Part shown: positions 10,845-23,240 of the stretch, piece by piece | Position numbering within the stretch: position 1 is the first letter of the stretch | How the letters are laid out: each line of letters starts with the position of its first letter | Position numbers and translations under genes: made by a program | Source: Synchiropus splendidus | Lineage: Eukaryota > Chordata > Actinopteri > Syngnathiformes > Callionymidae | DNA length: 64,000 bases | Direction: 5' to 3' | NCBI RefSeq assembly: GCF_027744825.2 | Contig: NC_071348.1 | Span: forward strand, 13,363,563 to 13,427,562 | The notes under the pieces: model-generated | Databases searched by the model: none | What the model was told of the DNA's origin: nothing | What the model saw: the letters and a program-made list of their open reading frames with translations, nothing else

Positions 10845-13800
10845 TCACGGCCTGCGCTCCACTGGCTGCTGCAGGCACACTTCGCTGCCGGCCGACACGA
10901 TGGGGAGTCTGTTGTCCATGTGGTAGCTGATCAGGTGGCTCACGCTTTCAAAGCGATGGTCTTTTGTACGCACCTAAGACAATGAAATAATATAAAACAC
11001 CCATTTATTGCTATAATTGTCCACTGCAGGCGTTCAACTTACCACTCCCTCTGGGTCAACTAGCAGCAGATGTTTGGCCTGACCCCCCTGCTGCCCTGTT
11101 AGCACATACTGTCCAGGGGTGGTGCCCGATTCCCGCACCAGGAAGTCTCCATCACGGGTCAAGAGCCTTTCTGCTTCCCTGCGACTGAGGCTCCCATGAA
11201 ACCACGTCTCGCACTGCAACTGCTCCACCAGCGGGGGCGCTGCTGTCATTGAACTTGGAACTCCAGAGACTCCCAGAGCATCGTCAAACGGCTCTATAAA
11301 TAGGAAGTTAATACAAACAGTCACGTTCTTGGTGTTAGTTTATCTTTCAAAACAAGCATTTCATCACAGTAAGAAAAGCACTTTGTGGTTTTAAGTTGCA
11401 CGTTTTGTGTCATAATGTGTGTGTCGAAACAGAAAGGACATTTAAAACGCAGAAGTTTTATGGCCCGCAAGTTTTATGGACTACTTTCTAGCAGGAAGTA
11501 ATAAATTGTAGACATTAAAAAGCTATTTTGCATATATTTAAAGCACCTTCACATGGGGGCATCACATCTTCACATCAGTTTAATTACGTTTGTCAGTAGT
11601 AAGAACCTAACAGTTAATATACAAGTACAATTTTATGTAACAAGAAAAAGTTGAATTATTACACCTCTAAAGACAAATCTGTGCTTCGCAAATAGCACTG
11701 ATTAAAAAAGAAAAACATTCACTGGCATCATCTTATTTCGAAGCAAATACACCCCAGCTAAAAAGCTTGAGCCTCATGCGGATGGAATTGTATCGCTGGC
11801 TGTACAGGACACAGTCTGACACGGCCTCTCTTACTGATGTGAGTATCTGCTTTACGTAAGTAAGAGCATTCACATTCAACTGTCATTGACACTAGCGTCT
11901 CCAGCCCACGTAAAGGGGTTAACCACATTCTATTTGGAAATAGGATAGATATGATGAAAAATAGTAAAGTGATTTAAAGTACTGAGGGCAGGGATCTGTG
12001 TTTCGCGTGTTGTTATGAAAGAGTACAAACAGTTCTCATGTTGAAACACAGCAATAACCAACGCTTCTTTTGTAATTGAAGCGGCCTCACTTCTCTACAG
12101 CTGCTACCTATCCACAACATGAGATTCTACCAGACACCACTGTTCCCAGAAGAGCTGCAATATCAGGGCCCGTGTTTGCTTAACAGCACAGGCATCTCAA
12201 AGATTAGGATATGGAATCAATCCAGAGTTTCTGTTACACACATGGTACGGTAAATGAATGTGTACAAAAAAAAGCGGTGTCTTCAGAATTATTACTGTAA
12301 AACAGCGCACCTTTGCGGACCATTATAATAACTCAACTTCCTGCCTGGTTGGACTGTGATTCACGTGAGTGCCGCCGGCAAAAATAAGGCACACGAAATC
12401 TGGAAACTGATTGTTCTGTTGGTTATGTATATAATATAGTATAATATCATCACAGCACACCTGACCACACACACAAAGACAAAGGCACCAATCCAAAAGT
12501 TTGTTCTTCAAGCCAGGAATCTTGCAGGACCACGTTATAAAAGACATGATGAAACATCAGCACAAGTCGAAAACATAATGGTCAACATGGAAATGAATTA
12601 TGGTGGTTTGAGGCGTGTTTTTAATAGAAAACTCTTGATAGAAACATCATAGCAACTAAATGTCAGCAACATATTGGTTACTCGCTGAACAGAAGTGTAG
12701 ACAGTTGAAGGACTGGATTAGGTTTCGATAGCTTCCTGTATTAATCAAAGTGAATTCCTCAGTCATATAAAATTATTATTATGACGTTCTCCATGTTCTA
12801 TTCGTTATGTACATGTTAATCTTTTTTAAGGATAAATGATGTAACATGCTTAAGCGCAATCCACTATAAGACACTCCAGCCAATGAGCAAGGTGACATCC
12901 AGTTAAGCCGACGGCTGTTAAAAATGACTTACTCATGTCAAAAGCATCTCGGTGAGCATTTCCATTGGCTGCAGATTGAGCGCGAGGTTTATCCACATTT
13001 ACATATGAGGGGTCATCAAACAGCTCCCGTCCTTCCTTCGCACCTGCTAGACGCATTTAAAAGGTACTTCACAAAAATGAAATCTTGCAAAGCCAAAGCT
13101 AGGTATTAACATAATATGGTTTTACTCCCAAGGGCCTCTGAATGTAGGTCAGGAAGTGACTCACTACAGTGACGCAATAGTGTCACAACCACACCTAACA
13201 ACATTAAAGCTTGTGGAGGTGTTTCATATGCCACATACTCAGAAATGCTTAATATTCTCTCTATGTTCTATATACTGGATATATTTAGATATATATATAT
13301 ATATAATTATATACACATGCATATTTGTGGTCACACAGAATCCTCCTCACCTGGTAGTGGTGGAAGTGGCTGTTTGTGAATGTCGTTCTGACCCGGCTGC
13401 CCGTATGGCTGCAGAGCAACACATAACATTGTGAGATTGATAACAAGATATATGGCTCTCCCAGCCATACTTCAGTCAGAGGCAAAGTTACGCTGACACT
13501 AAACAGAAGCACTCCAGCTGATCGAGCAGGACCTCATCTCCAGCTAAACATCCTGCCACTTGTTTGTATCACTAGACGATCTCACCAGGGTGGCTCCTGG
13601 ACGAGTCCTCATGTCGACCAATCCACCCGGAGGCGGCTGCTTTCCAGGGAAGTTATTGTAGTAAGGGACCTCGGGAGGTGGTCCAGCTTCATCATCCTCT
13701 TCCTCCCAAGCAGAGCCGTCAAATGGAGCCATTCTGACACACATGAACTGACGGGTTAAGATCATGGAAAAACACAACTTCCTGTGTTACGCACGTCTGC

Positions 13801-16800
13801 CTTACCGGTCATGAGGTGTGACCAGCTTCGGCGGGTTCTTCAGGTACTGCTTAAACCGCAGCTCAAAGGCCTGACCGATGGTGCTGATGACCTCCTGAGC
13901 GAGACCCTCTGAACACTCGAGAATATGACATGCTGACAATGACATAGCAGAGTTCCATTTAGAAGGTGTCGCATCGACCCAGTACATCACTTCCTTTCCT
14001 GAGAGTAAATTCAGCTGATTACATGTGTAAAGAACAGCTCTGAAGGAAACTGCAGTATGTAAAAAACTCTTTTTCTCCAGGATTAAGACGAGGCTGAGCC
14101 AAGTATTCTTCCGCCTGAGCTAAAAACAGCGTCAGATTTTGTTCTTTGATCCACAACCATAGCTGTGGGCGCTTCCTCCTACAATTCATGAGCGGAAATT
14201 GAGTGGAAAGTGTTGATGAAACATAGATGTCCGACTTGAAAATAATTGGGGAAGTGGATATATTGTGCTGAATGAATGCCAGGGTAACTGTTATATGGGT
14301 CAATAAAACTTCCTCTCCAACCTTGTGTTTCAGAAAATTAAACACAGGGTTGCGGGATAGACACTTTTATTGAGAACCAGCAGGAGGAGCCCCAGTAATT
14401 CTACTGACTCTATGGGGTCACACATGGGATTCCAACGTTGCCCTCAATCAAACACATGAATACTAAGGACCACAGAATTATTTATTATCCAACTGCTTCA
14501 TTCTGTAACACTTTGATCAGTGGATAGAAATCAATTAGCATGTTCAGCTCACCTCTCTGGTTGACTGGATCTTTTGCCACGTATGCTACGTACTCAGCCG
14601 TATCCTGTGGGATACAGGGGAGACAATTAGGGGAGGAGGGAAAGAGGGAAAAATCAATAGAAGGAGGGAGTAAGTCAGGTTTAGGATTAGACAGGATACA
14701 GTGAGATAAGAAGAGAGAAGAGTTAAAGCACACTGAAGAGACAACAAGGAGTCATGAGGTTGCAGGGGAATACTGTAAACCTAAGCAGCTACTGAGTGAG
14801 TGGTATTTATAAGAAGACAATGACAGTTGACAGGAAGGAAGGATATGCAGGCAGGGGGAGAGAGCAAGAGAGAGGGAGAGAAAGAGGGAGAGACTTGGGT
14901 GACTCACTGGGTCTCCTCCAGAGGCGAAGGAGATGGACTGCATGTGATGGTTGGCGATAATCTGCAAAGAAATACGAAAGAGACAGAGAGAGACAAGAGC
15001 GAGGAAGAGAGAGGAAGGGAGAGATGGATGACATGAAGTATGAGGGGAGTGAGATGAAAGCATGTGGATGGAGAGACAAATGTCCAATCATTACTCAGGG
15101 AGGTTCTTTCTCCTTCAGTGTGTGCCATCAGCAGAAAAAAAAAAATACTAGCATCCACCGATGCTAGTTGCTATCTGTAACAAACATGTCCATCAGAGTG
15201 GGTTCAGGTTTTTCAGAGAGGAACTTGAATTGGATAACTGAATAGGTGAATTCAACAACTGACATATTTATAGGTTTAATCCAATAAAATTGTTTTATTG
15301 TATTAAAATATTCTCAAATTCAATATGAATATATTTACTGTAATGCTGCCATCAATATCAAAGGAGCAGAGAGCCAGTTGATCAATCAGCCATCATGCGG
15401 CTGATGATCATGTGACGCCCTCAGAGATGAGGGATGCATTAGTTCCTGAGGGAGACAGTTGACCTGTTGTTGGATATTACATTATTATGGTTGAAAAACA
15501 AGCTTAATTCAACTATTAAATAAGAGAGCAATTGAATTTGAACTATTGAATAAGAGAACAAATAACCTTACAAATATTGAATAGAATTATTAAACCCAAA
15601 ATAATAAAATAAATTAAATAAAAACTTTAATATCTTAACAGTTGAATAACAGGAAAATGAGTAACAGGAAATACCACCGGCATTAAACCATCTGTTCCTT
15701 TTCTGATTTCTTCAGAAATTTGGCTAAGGGACAGACAAACAAACCTCTTTTGCTGAGGAAATACGTCAGACAATACTGAGGCATCAAAAGTAAATATTGA
15801 AAACTTTGTTTAATTTTGAGATTACTACTTGCATAGTCCACACAATTTTTTTTTTTACAGGCACTTTATGGATGTTTTCTAAAAACTCCTGGATGAATTA
15901 TGCGTGAAAGTCATTGTTGGCAACAGTTAGGTTGTACTAATCAGTACTGCGATTAAAAAGAACATTTTGTCTTGGAACTCTGGTACAAACACAGATTTAC
16001 AACAATTTCACAAAGTGCCTGCTAAAGGGCAAAGAAAAAGAAACGGTAGCTAAAAAGTGCAAGGTGTCCTAGAAAAATGATTGTGGTAAAGGTTTGGCTT
16101 TATGATTATCGGTGGACTTAGGTAAGTTAAAAGTTTTAATCTGTTTAAAATGTTGAATTAATTAGATAAATACCAATGAAAAATAACAGTTTTCTGAAAA
16201 CTGGTTTCTGTCTCACCTGTTTGCAGTCAGAGGCCAGTAGGTTGAGACTGCTCGTTGACACAGTGAGGCTGATAGTCATGCCAGCAAACTGGAGGTTACT
16301 TTTGCCCAAAATAGAAGACAGGCAGCGGGAGGAAGGCTGTGGAGCAGGACAGGATGTGAGACGCTGAACAACACCAAGGTGTCGAAAGAAGAAATTGCAA
16401 ATATATTTTTACTGGCCGCCTGTGTGGGAGTCAGAGGGTGGGTGTGCGAAAATGCCTCTGACTGAGAGTCAGAAAACAGCTGCAATTGTGAAAGTGATCC
16501 TGTCCTCAAGGCCAACTGTGAGCAACAGGGAGTACACCGCACAGATCATATACTGCAGACTGTAAGCACACATCTGTGCCCGGATACATCCACTTTGGCG
16601 ACAAGAATACGCGATAAAACCAATATTAGGACAGAACGCAGATGTACAGAAGTAATAATCACATTGAACTGAGCTTTTCATTTGTTCAGAGTACTATAAA
16701 ATTTACGTTAGTAGTTTGGGGCAAGTAAATAAAGTCAACGCTTCAATGGCACCAGTGTTTTTCTTTTTTTTTTTTAAAGGAGAACATGTACTGAGAACAT

Positions 16801-19303
16801 GATCATCGTTGACTATGCTGTTCCAGCATGGTGTAGGATTTAGCCACCTGTTTAATGGACTGTTAGGGTGGATGCTTTTGGATTTACTGGAATACTCGGC
16901 GCAGACGCACACAGGCTTCTTGTAAGAGCAGACTGACGGCTGTGACTGCTAATCAGTGTTTCTTTGGCCTGATCCTGGCTGCGCTTGGCCAGCTACTCCG
17001 CCTCAAATACTTCCCTTGCGACAACACTGCAGGGGGAAAGACTCAAGCCAGAGAGCGACTGGTAATTACCTAGGAGCAGCCCACTGACCACAAGCGTGCA
17101 CAATCTGCCTAAATCAAGAGCTCCACGCACGAGGGAGAGTGTGCCACCAAATAGCCAGCTGACCATAGAGTGGACTAAATCTATCTCTTATCCAGCCACT
17201 ACTGCCCACTTAGGCCGTTTAAATAAATAATGATGTGTATGGGTGTGTGCTTAAATATGTACCTTTCGTCTGCGTTGTGCTCCTTTTGCTCCAGGCACCG
17301 CTTCACACACCACTGAGATTGCTTCCCTAAAAAATTGAAAACACAAGTGTACAACGATTACACAACACTGTCAACCCTCCATCATGTGAAGTAAATGTGA
17401 GCTTGCAGCGGGTGATTGAATTTATTGTCCCTGGCAACTGTCTTTGTCTTCACCACAAAAACGAAAATCGCTACGGAAAACCAAAAGGAAACCACGAGAA
17501 TTCAAGAACATGGTCATTTAAGGAGCCGCGGGTAGGACGTGCACACACAAACACACGGTTGTGGACAAGCCCAACAGAAAGAAAACCTGTGCAAGTCAGC
17601 GCGTCAGCATGTTGTGTAGGTGTGAATACTTCACGCCTTTTGTCTCCTCACCACAATTGTGCCAAAACTACACTTGTTCATTGCTCCTTGAAGATAACAT
17701 CAGCAATAGCCTCAGATTTATCGCAAGACAGTATTCTCTGTGATTCTGGACGTTTGTGGTTCACATGTAAGTTATACTTATATTGCAGGGCGTCATTATG
17801 CCAACGTTCATATTTGCCCAGGTCATACGTCAAAAAATATGACTTCTGCCATCTCCTGTCAGAGGGGTGGAGATTTATTTAACTATTTCAGTAAAAGAAA
17901 CTTACACTAGTACCTGGAAAGAGCACAATATGCAACATTTTATTAAACAGAGCTTTTTGTGAAAGGCAGCCATTTTGATAACTGATTTGAAATATAGCTT
18001 GATAAATGCAAACAGTCACCATTTTATGAAGAAAATACAATATTGCGCTGAGTGAAGATAAATAGTAAATTCGAGTGGTGCACCAAATTTGTGCCACAAT
18101 GCGACTGAATCATTACATGAAATATTTGAAACCATAATAAATCACTCCAGATATGTCAAACTTGGTCTTATAATATAAAATATAGAGATAAAGATTATGG
18201 ATTCTGAACATAGGATTATGAATTTGACTATTGTTCCATACTATTTTTTTAAAAAAAGCACGAAGAGCTCAGCTTTCTTTTTTGTTCCTGTTTGACTGAG
18301 AACAGGCCACTTTGTTTGACAGAGACAGACTACAGTAATTATGTTCTCATACCCTATTTAGCTGATAATTATGAGGAACCTGAAATTGTTCATCGCAATT
18401 ATCTCAGAAGTGTAATATGTGGCAATCATAGGAATCACGCAATCAGCATCATAATGCATTGACAGTATTCAATGAGTGAGACACTAAAATAATGTTGGTC
18501 ATTGATGCATCATTTCCTCCAATGTTTTAAACTGACCTGGTGACTTGTGTCCTGGTGTTGAAATCGAGTGCTCTCATTGACTGCAGCACCTCCACGCAGC
18601 CCATGTACTGCACAGAAGACGAGAGTTTATTTTAAAAAAAACAAAAAACATTCTCTCAGTTCCCATAAATCCACAAAACACATTTGGATCCAGCAGGGTC
18701 ACTTACCCGAACAGTGTAAGAAACACCACTGGTGCTGACCACACTGTCGGAGTGAAGCCAGCCGCGGGTGGGTTTGTTGACAAAGGAACCATGGCGCGTC
18801 CACTCATCTCCTCCAAGTTGGCCACCTTCCACCCGTGCCCTCCTGGACACCCCACCCAGCCGGTTCATGTCCTGCATCACAGGTCGAGGAGGAGGAGAAG
18901 GAGCAGTTAGAGGGAGAACCACATGATGAGGTGGAGGAGAGGAGCTGGAGCTGCTCCCGTCATCCCCCGAGGACTCAACAGGCGGTTGAAGCTGCTGCAG
19001 TGGTCTGGCGGTGGGTCTGAATCCAGGGAGGAGTGTGGCAGAAACCCCCAGCCGAAGAGATCCCATTCTAGGGAAGAATGAGCAGAGGGTTGTTGGGCTG
19101 TTCTCGGCTGCGCAGGGAGAAGAAGGGGGCAGCATCGGAGTGAGAGATGAGGATGAGAAAGAAGAGGGTATCCCTGGAGATGGAGTAAGTGGGGTTGCAG
19201 GACTGGATGGAGGGAACGGTGATGGATTTGAGTTCGTCTCATCAGTTGAACTCAGCGATTCGCTCCGAAAGTGGGTGTACTTGGATTTAGGGACAAGCTC
19301 CAT
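10845..19303 (-). CDS. shc1: shc1 (SHC adaptor protein 1; p66 and p52 isoforms), complete coding region
   Basis: SHC1 couples activated receptor tyrosine kinases to GRB2/SOS and Ras. Coding exons: 19303-18707, 18607-18537, 17326-17263, 16336-16217, 14961-14908, 14604-14553, 13932-13806, 13733-13586, 13408-13351, 13043-12933, 11293-11043 and 10973-10845 (stop at 10847-10845). Phases agree at every junction and the sum is 1782 nt, 593 aa (human p66 is 583). Residues 1-145 form the p66-specific CH2 region. The PTB domain spans about 155-350 ([39 protein letters not shown]). The CH1 region holds both GRB2 docking sites: Y386/Y387 in VPYYNNF and Y444 in DDPSYVNV. The SH2 domain begins [12 protein letters not shown] near 498 and keeps the phosphotyrosine-binding Arg521 in GDFLVRES. 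The protein ends QQPVERRP. It is transcribed divergently from flad1, as in human (where CKS1B lies between them). Confidence 0.95.
11043..11293 (-). CDS. shc1: shc1 exon encoding most of the SH2 domain
   Basis: This 251-nt exon starts at an ATTTATAG acceptor, completing a Lys codon, and ends GAGGGAGTG/GTAAGT. It encodes the end of CH1 (PFDDAL) and the SH2 core: [33 protein letters not shown] and [11 protein letters not shown]. The last exon (10973-10845) supplies [20 protein letters not shown], completing the domain. The FLVR arginine and the KHLLL strand are intact, so the domain should bind phosphotyrosine. Confidence 0.95.
18707..19303 (-). CDS. shc1: shc1 first coding exon with p66 and p52 start codons
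   Basis: The p66 start (ATG 19303-19301) opens [19 protein letters not shown], matching the human p66 opening MDLLPPKPKYNPLRNESLSS. A Ser/Pro-rich stretch follows, then [14 protein letters not shown], where Ser69 corresponds to human Ser54. The counterpart of the oxidative-stress site Ser36 lies in the Ser-Pro-rich segment, but several SP pairs make the exact residue ambiguous. The p52 start is the ATG at 18868-18866 (residue 146, QDMNRLGG). The p46 start of mammals (VMGPGVSYLVR) is replaced here by [11 protein letters not shown], with Ser190 at the Met position. Relative to human p66, the Ser/Pro-rich part and the stretch before the p52 start are expanded. Confidence 0.9.
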
Positions 19304-20125
19304 TGTGAATTTGTAGTTTTTATTTCAGGAGAAAAAAAAATCCACACTGGCGCTAGTGATTCAATCAAAGTCTCTTTGTTTCAGTATTCAAAGTTTTTCT
19401 CTGCAGAACACACAGCCATCTGTCTTGTCTTCCACAGTGCAAGAACTGCATCCATCTGTCGGCTGGTCTGTCCGCTGCTCAGCGTCGGGCGGCCAAAAAC
19501 CAACTGCTTTAAAAATGGCTTAATCCAGAAGAAAAGTCGCGTTACAAAGAATGCAGCGTAAAAGTGAAGCATCACGGTTTGTGAAAAAATGCAGCTGAAA
19601 TTAGTTTTAAGTGCACAAACGCAGATCATGTTGTCAATCTGCATCCCAGTTCATTTAGGCGTCAAGAGTGGATGTCTTCATGAGGGGTTTTGCTAAAATG
19701 TAAAACAATGTCTGTGAGTTTGGGGTCTTAACTGAGAAGTCTCACAGTGTGGGCCAGTAATCCAGCTGTCACTAGCACCATGGAGAATCAACACAAGTGA
19801 TTGTCTCTCACCACCCACACACACGTGTGTTGCTACTCAGGGTATGAAATAGTCGCATGTCGTCTGTACAAAAGTATTTTCGGCAGAATCAACGTCACAC
19901 AATGCTTTTTGTTTGTTTGCTTGCACATGTTGGTGCGCACAAAGCAGGGCACCTTTGGCAGCTTTCCACTGCCCAAATCAGTCCCAAAAAAACCCTAAAT
20001 AGTAGTGAGTTGATCAGGGGCAGTGCAACAACAGTCCCAGCTACACTTTTTCAAAACTATAGGGAGCACCTGCACTGCTTCAAATAAATAAGAAGTGAGA
20101 GAGACAGCTTCTACCTTGTGTCTCC

Positions 20126-20554
20126 TTGTTGCAGCACGCTGCCTACACTCTAAAGATTATCTATCTAATCCTCGTCTCTCTTTCTCCAAACGGTTTCATT
20201 TTTCACCCTCACTCTCCCTGCTTCTTCCTCGTCTCTTCTTTTCCAGATCACTTCAGGCACTGTCTCCTTTCCGTTCTCTGTGGTCTTTGCTCCCTTCGGT
20301 CTATCTCCTCTCTTATCCTGGAAGCCCTCTCTCTTCCTCCACACAATATACTCAGCCAGCCTCTGTCTCTCCAGTGCCTCCGCCCTCTCCCGCGCCACCA
20401 CTTCCTCTCTCCTCTTCCAGATGATCTCTCTCTCCCCCTCCCTCCCACCCGCTTCTGCTCGCCCGTTCTCCAGGCTGCCCTGTTTAACAGTCCCGATAAG
20501 AGATAAACGTTGATTTTCGGTCTTTTTTTTTTTTTCCCCGAGCCTCTCTCTCAA
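20126..20554 (-). repeat. Purine-rich block A (pyrimidine-rich on the plus strand)
   Basis: A polypurine stretch on the minus strand that stays open for 129 codons, rich in Glu, Arg and Lys. It carries four imperfect copies of a WKRR-D/E or WRKR-D/E pattern. Purine-only codons rarely make stops, so the open frame is weak evidence of coding. Motif AEYIVWRKRE resembles AEYVLQSERES in block B at 22750-23240. Confidence 0.4.
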
Positions 20555-22151
20555 CGAACGGCTACAGAATCGACATGATCACCTGTTTAGATACAAGAAG
20601 AGGAAACAAAAGTAGTCAAAACACAGCTGGCAGGTTCTAGCCTGTTCCTGACAGAGGTTTTTGATATGGTTAAAATAAGCAAGGCAGATTCAGTTAAAAG
20701 AATCGTGTCAAGGTCTGGAGCACCAATAGAAAGTGGTAAGTAGATTCTGAGTCGTCAGCCTTTTGATGCACTAACACTGCATTGAAGGAATGCAGCAAAA
20801 TATAGGTCACAAGCTCGTGAGTTCTACCATATTCTGATAATATGACCTGATAGATCCAATTAAACCGTCCACCCGTGGTTCCCTGAAATATACCACAGGC
20901 CTCGCAAACAACAAAAAGAACTCTTCACACCTGCTGAAAAAGCCTCGACTTATTGTTCTACTGACTTCTCAAAGCAAAACTTGGAAGCTAGTTAGTTCAA
21001 GGTTACCTGAGAGAAGACTTCAGCCACACAAGACTTCAAAGCAAGTGCTTTTTAGGCTCCTGTTTCTTTTCACAGCATACTCTTTCCTATTCTGCATAGT
21101 CCCACCTCAATGGCAAACAACAGTCAGTTGACATTAACAGTCTTTTACAACACCAAGTGTCATAAATAAAACAGTCAAAAGATGTTTGACCTTTAAACCA
21201 TCACAAAGTAGCAAGCTAGTTGCCATTTACCTCCAATGTATGCTATTCATAGGTGAGAGCAACGGCTGTAACACACTTGCACTTACGCAAAGTTGTGAAC
21301 TTGTCATATAAGTGTCAGACAGGAAAGTTGTTTCCCACAGTCTGACAATTTGGATCCTTAATGAGTCTGCAACGATCGCACCAGCTTGTAGTTGGCACTT
21401 AAACCAGAGAGAACCAACAACAGTCTAGCACCACAGAAGGGCGGTCTAGAAATTCTGTCTAGTCATCCATCTGGTCCTGTTCAGGGAGAAAACAGTCAAC
21501 CCCCCCGGTACGCCAGACAGGCGGCGAGGACCTTCTGAAAGCTGTGAAGAAGTATGGCTGGAAAAGATACAAAAACACCCACTACACCTAACTACAATGT
21601 GAATGCCAGACAAAAACCCTGGTCAGGGCTAATGCGTGATCATAAAAAGCACCTTTAAGGAGACCTACTTGAGACCAGGTCGACCGAGGACACAAAGACA
21701 ATGTGGTCTTGATGACTGCAGAGGAGTCACTTCAACAAAGGCAATAATACTGCACAACTAGTCGCCAGTAATTTCAAAATCAGTGGTCGGTTCAAAAAGT
21801 GATATGAACAAGGATGACTTGAACAAGGATTTGTTCAGGTCACAGCACATCAGACCAACTGATTAAGACAGCATTGTAAAAGGTGACTTCAGGATACACT
21901 GGGCAGTGCTGACTCGCACAGATACACAGAATGGGGAGGGGGAGACAGGTGACCTGAAAGTACCCTGATTCTCGCAGACTGCGTGCTCCACTGAGACAAA
22001 GAGAGTCTGGGAAACAATAAAACTTGAACAAATACGAGCCTCTTATTTTGAAGGGGCTATCAAGTACCGCTATTTAAAGGATCAGCACCAGTTAAAAAGA
22101 AAGGACCACAAAACAGAACTTTACATCTTGTTCTGTCTGTGGCTGCCTCCC

Positions 22152-22165
22152 ATTGCCATGGCAAC
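22152..22165. promoter_or_regulatory. RFX-like palindrome in shc1 intron
   Basis: ATTGCCATGGCAAC is a nearly perfect palindrome that differs from the X-box pattern GTNRCC(N0-3)RGYAAC by one end base. Motif evidence only. Confidence 0.3.
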
Positions 22166-22749
22166 AGACTTAAAAGAGATGCCTGCCAAGGATGCTGAGA
22201 AGTACTGACTGAGATTTTTCAGACAAAGAGGCAACAGCTTTGTCAGAACAATTCACAGGGGTTAACTGTTGCATCAAATGCTGCTCAGCTCTTCTTCGCA
22301 CAACAGGAAGAAACACTAGAGACTCCTTCAAAGATCAATAGGTTTCAGGAAATGATCAAAGTTTGACCGGCGTCGCGCCAGCCATAAAAGCAATCAATGT
22401 TGACATCCTGTTAGCCGCCTCTAACCAAGAGATGTAAAACACAACCTGAAAAACAGTATATAACCAGAACACTATATTCTCATAAAACTTGCATAAAATC
22501 AACCTGAATGTTTTATGCAGCAAGTAATAAAGACAATAAAATCCTGCAGATCAGATCATTAAAGAGCGTAGAAACATTAACAGAACTCAGTTATTACAAA
22601 ACAATTATTTTCAATTGTTTTCTATAAAGTAGGTCAATTCTTTTTTCATACAAATGTCTGTTTTCGCTTTAAAAAGTATGCAGTTGATTCTCCATGGTGG
22701 TTCTCCTAGAGCTGCATATTCACATCAGAAGCATATCAATGTTTAAACA

Positions 22750-23240
22750 GCCTCCGACCGTCCGGTCATCCGTCCTGTCCTTCCTCTTTCTGGGTCTCCG
22801 TCCATCCACTCCCAGAAAAACGTGGCTCAGTGATCCGCTCTTCCGCTCGATTGATTTACAAAGTCACTGCTAGTAGCTGATGCCCATCAATTCTCCACGG
22901 TGCTCAGGCGACTCTTCGTCCCTCCCTCCGTCTTTAATCATGAGAAACAGCAAAGTGCTCACAGTGCCACTACTTTATAGTGCTCCTCTTCTTCTCATTT
23001 GTCCGACTCCCAGTCCCACTTTCCTTCCACCTCCATTTGAGGGACAAGCATGCCGTCTGCCCTCCCCTCCTCTCTGTCTGGGTGGGTGATGCTGCCTCCC
23101 ATTTCCTCTCTCACCGACTCTCTCTCACTCTGCAAAACATACTCGGCTGATGCTTCTGCCCTCCCCAGCTTCTAGTCTCCTATCCTTCCTCCTTCCTGTT
23201 TCCTCCCCCCACCTCCTCTCTGCAGCCTCAGATTTGTAGT
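22750..23240 (-). repeat. Purine-rich block B
   Basis: A second polypurine block on the minus strand about 2.5 kb from block A. One frame reads AEASAEYVLQSERESVREE and continues for about 57 codons to a stop. It shares a short RAEA...AEY[VI] pattern with block A. It may be a related low-complexity repeat or coincidence; no splice structure was established. Confidence 0.35.

Noticed and set aside
14752..15158. Overlapping open frames around shc1 exon 14908-14961
   Set aside because: They are read-throughs of GA/CT-rich intron flanking a real 54-nt exon; the exon alone is supported.
20165..20554. 129-codon minus-strand frame as a new protein
   Set aside because: Lies in polypurine sequence where stop codons are rare, and ends without a splice donor. 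Kept only as a repeat observation.
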